Assembly: GCA_002897115.2 (NCBI GenBank) | Contig: BCIH01000007.1 | Coordinates: forward strand, 832,227-896,226 | Reading direction: 5' to 3' | From: Prototheca cutis | Taxonomy: Eukaryota > Chlorophyta > Trebouxiophyceae > Chlorellales > Chlorellaceae | Length of the DNA stretch: 64,000 bases | In this document: positions 33,050 through 44,059 of the stretch, in pieces | Layout of the letters: each line of letters begins with the position of its first letter | How positions within the stretch are numbered: position 1 is the first letter of the stretch | Notes under the pieces: model-generated | What the model saw: the letters and a program-made list of their open reading frames with translations, nothing else | Told to the model about the DNA's origin: nothing | Databases searched by the model: none | Made by a program: the position numbers and the translations under genes

Positions 33050-35614
33050 ATGGACCACACCGGGCCTGGGGCCAGCCCCAGGCGAAGGCTGAGCATCCTC
33101 ATGGTCAGCGATTTCTTCTACCCAAACACGGGAGGTGTGGAAAACCACATTTATCAGTTGTCACAGTGCCTGCTGAGTCGGGGCCATCACGTCGTCGTGC
33201 TCACCCACAGCCGAAAGACCCCGCCGGGCATCCGGTACCTGACCAACGGCCTCAAGGCAAGGATTGTTACGGTTTTGAAGTAAGGGTTTTGTTGTATGTC
33301 ACGCATCAAATGCTTGGATGCACGATGGGCATGCATTTTGACTGGTACATGCGTGCATGGCAATTGTGAAGGTGGTACCTGCTGTCCCCACCGCGCAGCT
33401 GCCCAACCCCTTACCCTGGCCCCCACTTCCACCATCAGGTGATCTACCTGGCACGGTACCCCTTTGTTCTGGAGAACACGTTCCCCACCATTTTCGGCCT
33501 GTACCCCGCGCTGCACCGTATTCTGGCCGAAGAGCGGGTGGACGTGATTCACGGGCACCAAGCCTTCTCCACCATGGCGCACGAGGCGTTGGTGGCGGCT
33601 CGGTTTGCGGGAAGAGGTGCAGTGTTTACCGACCATTCACTGTTTGGGTTTGCGGATCTGGGATCCATCGCGCTGAACAAGGCGCTCAAGCACAGCCTGG
33701 CCGACGTCGATGCGGCCATCTGCGTGTCGCACACCAGCAAGGAGAATACCGTCCTCCGAGCCTGCTTGCCCCCAAGCCTCGTCTCCGTCATTCCCAATGG
33801 TCCGTTGGTACTTTGCTCCATTTTTCATGGGGACACTGTTGACGTGGGCATTGTGTGTGTTGGGGGGGGGGGGGGGGTTGCCGGGGTACGTGTTTGGAGG
33901 TGCAAGGTTTCCTGGGGCATGATAGGGACCATACCCAAAGCCCAGTCCAAGCCACAGCCATGCGCCATGCCCCCCTCCATCAAAACACCCAAGCTATCCA
34001 ACTGCCGGTGCAATCAACCGTAATAAATCAATCCCATGCAGCCATAGACGCGGGGCTGTTCCGGCCCGACCCCCGCCGGCGCGCGCCAGGGACAATTGCG
34101 GTGGTCGCCCTCTGCCGCATGGTCTATCGCAAAGGCATCGATCTTCTGGCAGCCATCCTGCCCACTCTTGCCGCCGCGCACCCCGAGCTGCGCTTCATCA
34201 TCGGTGTGCAGGGCACCTGAGTGGTTTGTTGATTTTGGGGAAGGAGATTAGGGTGGGGGGGAGGCAGAGCGGGTGCTGGGAAGTCTGTCGGGCGCATGCT
34301 AATCATCGTGACACCCTTGTCAGGCAAGTTACGTAGCACCATTTGGTACATCTGTGGTCATTGGAACTGGACTCGTCATATGTGTTCCATGCCACACCCA
34401 TATCCCCCCCCGGGTCCAGGTGGGGATGGCCCCAAGCTCCCCATGCTCAAGAAGATTGTCACAGCGCAAGGGCTGGACAACCGCGTAGAGTTCCTTGGAG
34501 CCGTCCGGCCGCAGGATGTCCGGTCAGTTCTGGTTCGAGGCCACATCTTCCTAAACTGCTCCCTCACCGAAGCTTTCTGCATGGCCATCGTTGAAGCCGC
34601 CGCCGCTGGTGCGAACCAAAGGCGGGGAGGGTGTGCGTGTGCGCGTGTGTGTGTGGGGGGGGGGGAGATGCTTTTTAAGCCGCGGGTGACAGCGGGAGGG
34701 GGTGGGCAGTCGCTGCGGCTGGGGATGTAGCCAATACCATGTGTTCCTGGTCCTGTGCAACAGCAACCCTGCTGATGGAGAAGCAAACTTGCCAGCAGCC
34801 GTGGCTGATCACAGGCCTGTGTCCCAACAACAATGACCGCAATGCAGGGTTGCTGGTGGTTTCCACTGGTGTGGGTGGGGTGCCGGAAGTGCTGCCCCCA
34901 GACTCACTCATCCTGGCGCAGCCCTCATGCACGGGACTCACACAGGCACGTCTGTCTGGGAACCCTGTGGCGTGATTGATGTGTGGAGCCTGTGCCATTG
35001 TTGCCGTTGATGTGTTGAATTCACCATGCATGTGATCAGCAAATCCCGCTGCAGCTCATGACAAATGGTTCATGCACCCGACACGCCATGCGCCGCTCAC
35101 AGGCCGTCGAGGAAGCTCTCGTCCGGCTGCCTACCATCGATCCCCACCGCCAGCACGAAGCCGTTCGAGGAATGTACAGCTGGCAGGGTGTGACTGATCG
35201 CACCGAGGCAGTCTATTATGACGCCATCTATGTAAGAAGGATCAGTCAATTGCGGTGCAGTTTATGAGTGGGGCCCCACCGAACAACAAGTCAACAAGCC
35301 TGAGCAGGTTTGTGCCCTTGAAATCACACTATGCCCACTCATCCCCACCTACATGCACCCCCATACAATTCTTCCAGGGCCCGCGGAGGGGAGGCGGCAT
35401 GCTGGGCACGCTGTGGCGGTGTCGGCAGTGTGGGCCCTGGCATGGTCTGCTGTGCTGTGCATTGACTGCGGTGGGGATGCTCCTGTGGGGCCTGCTGGAG
35501 TGGATACGGCCATCGCGTCAGATCCCGCCTACGCCGCGCTTTCCACACACCTTCAAGCAGTCGCCCAGCATCGTGTGCTCTGATGATGATGATGACGACG
35601 TGGTGCTGAGGTGA
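33050..35614 (+). CDS. PIGA: PIG-A: catalytic GPI N-acetylglucosaminyltransferase subunit
   Basis: Adds GlcNAc to phosphatidylinositol on the cytosolic face of the ER, the first step of GPI-anchor synthesis. Exons 33050-33256, 33439-33799, 34042-34203, 34420-34608, 34848-34945, 35103-35231 and 35378-35614 close in phase to 460 residues (human 484). Motifs: [57 protein letters not shown]4 nucleotide-sugar site [19 protein letters not shown] and [12 protein letters not shown], and a C-terminal membrane helix ([19 protein letters not shown]) followed by an acidic tail. Introns 1 and 5 need GC donors (AAG|GCAAGG and CAG|GCACGT); no GT donor gives the family alignment. Confidence 0.94.
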
Positions 35615-36117
35615 GAGGGTCGCAGAAGCTGACTGGACCTGCTACCCAAACCCGGCAACAATGGGGGTGACAGTCCCTGGGTACACACGAGGACAAAATG
35701 CATCATGACCCAACAAAAGAAGGACCGCACTGAAACATTGGCAGGTGAGGAGAGGGCTTTTACTCTTGCTTGCCCGTGGGTCTGGGGGCAGCGGGCTTGT
35801 TTTCCTTTTGTGGGGTGGGTGGCTGCCCTGGGACACCACTGCCAATCCTCTCGATGACAACGTGCATTCTGCATTGCCATCCATGCCGTGCGAGGTTTTC
35901 CTCTTTGCCACTGGCATCGCCTGCAGGTAACTGATTCCTGACCGTGTGTCTACTGTCTCATTTCTCAAGGAGAGTTGCCAACCGACGTTGACTGACCATA
36001 CACATGACCCACTCGTGACATTCAGACGCTGCCTTTCCATGAAAGTGGTCAGATATTTCAATGAAACAAACTCCAAACAGTGTCTTTCTGCACCAGATTC
36101 TTCTTGCAACTGGCCGG
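35615..36117. other. Convergent 3' region (PIG-A / cytochrome b561)
   Basis: About 500 bases without a gene; contains both 3' UTRs. Confidence 0.4.
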
Positions 36118-37164
36118 TCATCGGTGCTTGCTGGCATCAGGCGCTGAGGGCATGTCTGCCAGGGGGATCACGAGCGGGACACGCTTGCCGTCGCCCCGCA
36201 GCTGACTCAGTATCGTGGCAGCCAAGCCCGCTGCCAGTAACTGCCACACCCTGCACACCACGCCCTGCACGTGCGTGTGTAGTGGTAGGGGCTGTGCACG
36301 ACAGCTGGAACGCCGCGCTGTCCCCAGGTTCTAATGACACCAAGTGCGGAGGATACATGTAGAGTGCCATGTTGGCACCTGTCGCTTCCACAGCACGCCC
36401 AACAGGCCGACACTCCCAGCTCCCCCAGCATCTCCTCCCTCCAAGACCCCGCCCACCTGGAACACGGCGGCGTGCGGGAGAGGCAGCTGCATGGCCAATA
36501 GAGCCAGCGTCCAGGTCAGCGCTCCGACGCAGCGGTGGAGCCACTTGGCCATAGGTTGCCAGGGCTCGGGGAGTCTCGTGACAAGACCCAGTTTCCGGAA
36601 GCTAAAGACACCACCGAGCGGTGCCAGGGAGGCTAGCAGCAGAGTCAGCAGACCCACTTTGCCATGCAGAGACGTGAAGTGCTCCTTGTTGTTCCGAGCC
36701 TGAGTGGAAAGAAGTTTGTCAATGGCACAGGTATCGGAGGCAATGCACTGATTGGTCTGGAGCTAGAGAGCCCAATCAACATGTTGAGTGGGCCCCCTCC
36801 ACCAACCACCTTCCAACGCCCAGTGGCATCTTGAATCCCTGCCAGCACAATCAACAATCCTCGCCCAAGATGGGCGCACCTTGTTCGCGTAGATGGCTGT
36901 GAATCCTAGGAAAATGCATGCTGAAGCGCCAGTCTGGATCCAGGCGTGGCCCTGGATGGCCCTCACACGCTGCATGCCCTCCAGGTTCCGAAAGGCCACT
37001 GCCCTGAGGATGCCCTCTGTCATCAAGCCCAGGAAGCCCGCCGACATGAGCAGCGGGTGCCATGAGAAGAGTAATCCCACGAACACGCCAGGAAGCTGGC
37101 TTGCCACGATGAAGAAGCAGCAGGTGAGCGCCAGCGCCCGGGGGACGGTGGCTGGTACTGGCAT
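36118..37164 (-). CDS. Cytochrome b561 domain-containing membrane protein (CYB561D1/D2-like)
   Basis: Exons 37164-36880, 36699-36457 and 36264-36118 join in phase to 224 residues. Six hydrophobic helices are visible. Histidines placed as in the family: SWHPLLMS, GHAWIQ, SLHGKVG and WLHRCVGALTW, the pairs that ligate two haem b groups for transmembrane electron transfer, usually from ascorbate. The junctions ANK|ARNNKEHF and AVFQ|GVVCRVW are phase 0. No N-terminal DOMON domain, so this is the short ER/vesicle type rather than the CYBDOM type. Substrate and membrane are unknown here. Confidence 0.85.
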
Positions 37165-37561
37165 GACGGCTAGTCACCCGTGCTCTGTGGCTCAGCGATC
37201 ACATGCAGGCCGGGGACTGGTTGGTCACATGAACAGATCTAACAAACAATAATGTCCTCGATGTATGATCGCATTTGCAACATCGCTGCTGCTGATCACG
37301 CTCATAACTGGCTGGCTCGTGTGATCGAGAGAGCAGGCTGTGCGGGGACCGCCGGATCCGGCCAATGGTCCTGAAGGGGCTACAGTCCAGGTCACACAAG
37401 CTAAGACGGGAACGTGAGTTGTACAAGTATCCGCAAAGAATCACGTACAATACATACATATTTCGGTCTCGCTCAACAAAATCAAGAACCATGTATCTGG
37501 CCTGCATGCTAAGATTGGTGGGGGTGGGGAACGTCATCGTCACGTGTGATGTGATTCGTCA
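37165..37561. other. Intergenic, nothing recognised
   Basis: 400 AT-richer bases between the cytochrome b561 start and the REV1 stop, both minus strand. Confidence 0.4.
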
Positions 37562-40500
37562 TCAGATGATGGAGCCTAGCCAGAGCCTGGCACCATACTG
37601 TTTCCTGGCCACTCTATCAACGGCATCTCGGACTCGGGAGGCGATCTGTGGGTCCAGTACGGTGGCCAGACTTCGAATGGCAACTGCGACACCCTCCAGG
37701 TCCCAGGCGAGCCCTTTGCTGAGATGGTGGATCAGGGCCGCAGCAATGTGCTCGGCGTCATATACTGGCAGCACTGCTTGTCCTTCTTGCCGGCAGGAGC
37801 TGCCCCCAAACCTTGCCAGCATCTCCTTGGGCAGGGTCGCCAGTGACCGGGGCTGGAACTTGAGCAGTTCCTCAGGAACCCCAGGGACAATTGATGGCGG
37901 CTGGACCGCCGACTGTACCGGCCTGACGTCGCCGCTTCCATTCATTGCCCGGCCAGCGGCCATTGCCCCGCTGCGTTGGAGAAGCCGTCGGCGCTGGGCC
38001 GGGCCCAGGTCGTTCATGATTTCTTCCTGGACTTTGGCCGGCAATTCGGCGAACACTGCAGGGTCCACACGCACGTCACGGAGCGTCCGACTGCCCGTCG
38101 GCCGGGGATGCCCCTCGTCCTCACTGTGGTGGTTGGTTTCCCTCTTTCTTTTGGCAGGGCCCTTGTGGCCGGTCCGACTTGACGGTCGGCTGCTGGTGCT
38201 GCTGCCGGTGGCCGGGAGCGTCAGCTGGCCACCGGCAGTCCCGCCCGCCGGCACCCGGCCGCCAGCGCTACTGCCCGCTGACGCCGGCTGCAGGATGCCC
38301 AGTGTCCCTGCACCCCCCCTTCCCTCCAGCTGCACGCCTTGAACCTTGTAGGCCTGCTCGATCTCACGGCGCAGATGCCAGGGCAGCTCTGCCAAAACTC
38401 CCAGATCAAGCTTGGAAGCCGAAGGCAGGGCTGTGATTGGGGTGCCGGCGCACTCGTCTCGAGGTTGCATGCCAGGCGGCCCAGGCTGAGGAGGGGGGGT
38501 AGCGCTGCACACCGGACTTGGCGATGGCACCGTCGGCGCTGTCCCTCGTCGCTCCTCCAATTTCAGCTGTGGCAGAACTTTGCCTGTTGTGCTAGCAGTG
38601 CCGTTCAGAAGCTGCACTCTGTTGGGCCTTTCGGGGACAGCAGTTGCTCCCACTCTCTGCGCCGCCGGCTCAGCCGCCTCCAACTTCTCAGCCCTCTGTC
38701 CCCCAAACCTGCTTCGAGGCAGCGTGCCCAGGAGCTCACGCTGGAGCTCCCAGGGAAGTGCGGACATCACACGTGCGTCAATCTGGCTCAGCGACAGGTC
38801 CTGGAAGCCAGCGAGAAGCTGGGTGTGCCTGGTACGCTTCGGTGTTCCAGCGTCAGCGTTGTCGTCCATTTCAGCGTGCTGCTCTTCAGCTCGTCCCTTG
38901 CCGTTCTGCTCGGTGCCACCACCGCAGGGCATGTTGGGCTCGGAGGGACGTGAGCCCAGCAATGACTTAAACGATTGCCCTTGACCGCGGCTAGAAAGCC
39001 CAGCATGCACGTCGTCTTCGGAAGACGACGACCAATCCAGCGAGGGGCTGGCACTCCGCGAACTCGACGTCAGCATGTCTGGAGCAGGGGCAGTGTCTGC
39101 TTGTGCCAGAGCCAGGCAGTTCTCATCCTGATGATGTGCAAGGGCCTGGGGGGTTCCAACATCACCAGCCGTTTTTGCCGCGGGAATTGGTATGGATGTA
39201 TCCCCCGCTGTTGCTTGAGCGCCAGTGTGGCTGTCCACCACTGCTGAAGCCTTCTGGACAGGAGCATCCTGCCCAGCCCTACTATGGACCAGTCCACGTC
39301 CATCAGCAGCGGTGCTGCGACCCCTGTGGAGCAACAGGTCAGCCAGGGCACCGTTCGACCCCCCCTGGGCCTTGGACGTGCCACGGGTGCCCCGCGCCCC
39401 CGGTCCCTCCAGCCGTGTCATCTGCGGGAGAAGGAAAACCGGGGCTGTGCATGTGTGTGGGTGTGGGTGTGGGTGCGCGTGTGCGTGCGCTTGTGCATGT
39501 GCATGTGCGTGTCCATGTGCGTGCGCGTGTTCGCGGCGAAAGACGGATTTAAAAGCTAAACCACTATCAGTGAGACCTCAGAAGACAGGCCATAGCATGT
39601 TTCGGGCTGTGCGGCCCATTGCATCCCATCCTACCCCCAAATACCCGGCATGCACTTTCGCAAAACCACCCCACCCACGCACCACGATGCCAAGGCCACG
39701 GATTTCCTGGGGCGGACACCGCAGACCGATCAGCAGCTCCCTGGCCGAACGCTGCAAGGTCAAGAGGTTCGCCGGGCACTGTGCAAACGCAGTGCTGCGG
39801 GACAGATTGTCGCAGATGCCCGACCCCAAGAACTTGGTTGGCTGGAATTCTCCCTGCTTGGAGCGGTTTGGGTGAGTGGCAGGCTGGGCGGTTGCCCGTC
39901 GATCCAAACCATTGACCGCGGAGGAATCAAGGACTCCTCGCGAGTTCATCTGCTGCATCCGAAGTAGATCCAATGCCGCCACTAGCACAGCACACCATTA
40001 TTCAGACCTCCCGCGCCCGATCAGCAGGCCAATCAAGAAGGACACCCACCAACCCCACGCACCTGTCTCCGGCGCTTGAGTTTGAGTGTGAGGTGGCGGC
40101 CCTGCACGCCGGCGGTGTCCATTCGAGCCCAAAGCTCGCTCGCAAGCTTGTCGACAAAGGCCTCGGCTTCGGCGGGGGNATCAAAGCGCACTCCCCAGCT
40201 GATTTCCGCACCGATGCTCTTACGTGGCGGCGGCGGTTGTACGCGCCGACGGTCGATCCCAGCTGCCGCATCCCATAGCGCGGCACCCGTTTTGTCCCCG
40301 AGCGCCGCCTGCAGTCGTGCTCGTGTCCAGCCCTGGCGGGAGGTACAGGGGCTTTGTGCGAATGTTTTCACATTGACAGTGCACTGCAGTTATGATTGTC
40401 GTGGGAACAAACAGCGCCACTCCCACGCCCACCGCTTGTCACCGCTGGCACAGCACCACCAAGAACAGACCTGGAGGTCGGATACGAGGCGGAGCCCGGA

Positions 40501-42459
40501 CTCGGCTAGTTTTTGTGCGGTGGACCATCCCACGCCTGGGAGCTCCGACAACTCCATTGCCTGGATGGCAGCAGCCGCACCCTGCTGGTCCAGCCAGTGC
40601 TGGCCGTCGGGCTTGGACTTCTTTGTTGCCAGCCGGGCCGCCAACATGCTGGAACCAATGCCAACAGATGCAGTGCATCGCGTGGCAGCACAGATTTCGG
40701 CCCGTAGTTTCGACGCCAGTGCCAACGGCTCACCGAGGCCTGTGACGTCCAGGTATGCCTCATCACAAGACACGGGCTGCACGCAGGCACTTGTCCTCAG
40801 GAGCAGCCGGTAGACCTGTGGGGGTCGATTCTTTTTTGAGTGCTTCCTAGTAGGTGCTTGGACATCTGTGTGTGTTCGGATCAAGCAGTCCTCCCATCCA
40901 ACCTGAACTCACCTTGTCTGAGACTTCATGGTATTGTTCAAATTCGTAGGGCACGACGATCAGGTCTGGGCAGAGGGCCTTGGCCTTGGCCATGAACATG
41001 CCAGCCCTGAGGCCGTACTTTCTTGCCTCGTAGTTGGCAGAGGATACCTCCGCCGTGCCCTTGGCATTGGAATGGCACACCGCCTGGTTTTGTTGGAGGG
41101 TTGTTGGGGGGTAGTTGGGGAGAAGGCTGCACCAAGGGCGGTGGAAGAGGCGCTCACATTTCCATCGTCTGCAGGCCGCAATGCTTCAACCCCCAAGACA
41201 CACCAGGGGTTTGCCGTGGAAGATGGTGTGTGTGACTTCGCTGACAGAGGCGAAGAAGCAGTCCTACATTTGGTTGGGAACAGAAAATGATGTCTCCTGA
41301 TCGATGCAAAGGAAGCAGATAGGTGTACACACAACCGTGGAGCCACGCCGACATCAACATTCCTTGACCTGTCCCAACAATGCGCTGTCAACCCCACCAG
41401 GACAGCTGTCCCTACCATGTCCACATGAAACACGACTCGGTCCTTTGGGATGGGGTCCGGGGTGGGCCCTTGCACGGTGCCCGACTGCATCAGGGCCTCC
41501 AGCCTCGTTTTCCACGTCCCTGTGCAGCAATGGCTCATGAGAAGAAGGGGGGTGGTCAATGTGCAGTTAATAGAACAGCACTGACAAATACCCAGGAGCT
41601 CCAGGCAACGGGGCATGGAAGAGAGCCGGATGCATACTTGGCTGCCAACAGGAAGTTCCCACATTCCAATACACTCCCCACAGCCCTTGCTTACCAATGA
41701 AATGCAGTCTGGATGCGGAGAAGAAAGACTCCACAAAGTTGGGATCTTCCTTGCTCGTCCTGGGCCCACCCTTGAGCAGGTCACAGGCAGCCCGGAGCTG
41801 TGCAGCCAGGGCCTGGGCCTCTGCCATTTCCCGTCCATCGATAGGTCGAGTCTCTGAGGACAGCGGCTGTGCCGGATGCTCGGGAGCCTTTGTCACCACC
41901 TCTGCATCCTGTGCTGCCACAGGCTCATCAGGAAGAGGCCCGGTCTGGACTGGCAAGACCGCCTGATCACGCCCACCCAAAGGCAGCAGCTTTTGCTGGC
42001 CTGGAATGTCCAGCAACGAGGACAGCAAGTACCCCCGAATCTGCGGCAGATGTTGTAATAAGGAACTGAAGACAAGCTACTGTGTCATCCATGCATACAC
42101 TGATAGCTCGGTGTTTCGACGGGTCCCGACATCCTTCATGCCTCTGCTGCATCATGCAACACCCACAGGAACCAACAATCAGCAGATAATTTGCCAACGC
42201 TTGCAGCGTCGCCCCGTGCCATGAACCCATGGGGACATCCAATGTACCGGCAGCAGTGTCCCAGCCAGGATGGAATCGGTGATCCACTCTGGACAAACGA
42301 CGGGCTTCGGATTCCTGCATGCATCGGGGAGGTGTGGTCGCTGCAGATGTGGGCATGGCCCATGACGGGATTCGTAATGGGGTTGCTTGCCAGCAGGGCA
42401 CCCACAAAGTATTATATGCATGCCCCTGATATCTCCCCTAAAGAAATTCCGGCATGTGA

Positions 42460-42520
<61 letters not shown>

Positions 42521-43028
42521 CGCCGAAGAACACCTTGCTTTCCCAAGCTGCTTTATCTTGGCATCCGTGAGATTGGCGCAGATGATGTGTGTGTGGTTTG
42601 TCGGGGATGGGTAGGTCACAAATGTCCCCCCATGTCTGGCCATGAGCTCCTTGAGATCCTGCATGTCAGGGAACAACGGACATGGGATTCTGGATCTTGT
42701 GTGAAACTCAAAATATGGAGCATGCTGTGTGTTATGAGGCAGGACATGCACCTCGGTGCAATGCACGTCCCCCCCAAAAAATTGCTCCGAAACAAGCCTG
42801 GTGGCTGGGGTTGGTGTAGCCATTGGCATGGATAGCCACCCCACGGAAGAGTTCGCTCAGCTTCTCTCCATTGGCCGCCTGTGCCTCAAACTGCTCTCCC
42901 AGCTTGAAGATTTTGTTCCGGAAGTAGGCCCTGAAGCTGCCGCCATGGTGCATGGACTCCCCATCTGGCTCCCCAGGCACATCGGGCTTGGCATGCAATG
43001 CCCTGCCTCCCCTTCCGCCTCCACTCAT
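37562..43028 (-). CDS. REV1: REV1 Y-family DNA polymerase (deoxycytidyl transferase)
   Basis: Eleven exons: 43028-42798, 42658-42534, 42314-42248, 42040-41695, 41519-41416, 41263-41204, 41083-40913, 40815-40471, 40332-40063, 39853-39683 and 39421-37562; all phases close, giving 1249 residues (human 1251). Order: BRCT domain (GVAIHANGYTNPS, ARHGGTFV, THIICANLTDAKIKQL, CPEWI), the N-digit region (FFSASRLHFIGTWK), palm with catalytic DMDCFFASV at 290-298 and SCDEAYLD, thumb GIGSSMLAARLATKKSKPDGQ, little finger (AEISWGVRF, GICDN), a long disordered region with ubiquitin-binding LPxxLxxEI motifs, and the C-terminal domain that recruits other TLS polymerases. The intron 1 donor is GC. One ambiguous base lies in exon 9. 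Confidence 0.95.
42461..42519. repeat. Poly-C (plus) / poly-G (transcript) tract in REV1 intron 2
   Basis: 59 consecutive C on the plus strand, so poly-G on the REV1 transcript, about 15 bases from the GT donor, the same position and strand polarity as in the glyoxalase II intron. Confidence 0.9.
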
Positions 43029-44059
43029 GGCCGAAGGCCCAGCCGTCGAGCTGCCACGCCGGTGGTCATCAATTGTTCGTCATTCCGGTTCAGCTCCATC
43101 CGCAGGGTCGTCTCTGTCGAGACATCCGCAGTGACACCAGATGCCGCACAATCGGTCTGAAAGCCCCCCTCCCATGAGTTTAGAAGGTTACATGGCGATG
43201 CCTGTTTAAACGCCGGATACAATCCAGTGACAAGGCCATGAGCCAGTGTTGGAGTCGGAGGTGTCAGATGTACACGAACGGCAGAAAATGATGAAAGTTT
43301 GTCGAAATTCGCTGACTCCCACCTGCACAGCAAAGGCATGTTTTTCAAACAAAGTGCCTGTTTGACCACATTCCCTAGCCGCGTCGCTCAGGTGATTGGG
43401 TTGGGTTCCTTCTGATAGCAGGGCAGGTCGTGCAGGGAGCAGATGCCCACGGTGGTGTGCCATCAGCTGGTGCTGCAGCAACGAGGAGTGCCAACCCCGA
43501 ACGGCGAGCATCGTCTCTGGAACAGAGACTTGATAGCGTGTCTGAACATGAGGCACATCGTGCAGTATCCCTGCGGAAGACCGGCCAACGGCTGGAGCAC
43601 TTCCAGCGCCCAGCACCGCAGTGCTGATGAACATCCATCCATCCATCCATCATGGGGGGTCATAGCCTTCCCAACTGGGGATCCGGAACCCCGGGGCTCC
43701 TTCCCTTCACCAGGACAGGGAAAGGAGGTGGCCCATCATTGAGGTGGTCCACCTTCCTATTGCCCTGTGGGGGGTGACAATTCACAGCCACCAGTGATGC
43801 CCAGCAACCCCCGGGGTGATGTGACGCAGTTGCTGGCTGAGCTGGTTGCATTATTTTGGCCCTGCATGGTAGGGAGTCTCCTTTTTTTTCGCGTGTCGCG
43901 AGGAATCGGCGTGACATGGCTGCAGAAAGACTGCATGCCAGCATGCAATGCGTTTGTATATTGCATGAATACTATTTTTAAATATTTTCAACATTGCAAG
44001 GTCTTCTGGGGGTGGAATCATCTGCGGAGGCGGAGGCGGGCTAGTGCCCTCAATGCACA
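43029..44059. other. 1 kb divergent region (REV1 / SUV3)
   Basis: Contains a short CATC tetranucleotide repeat near 43632-43652 and an AT-rich patch before the SUV3 start. Frames present have no family support. Confidence 0.4.
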
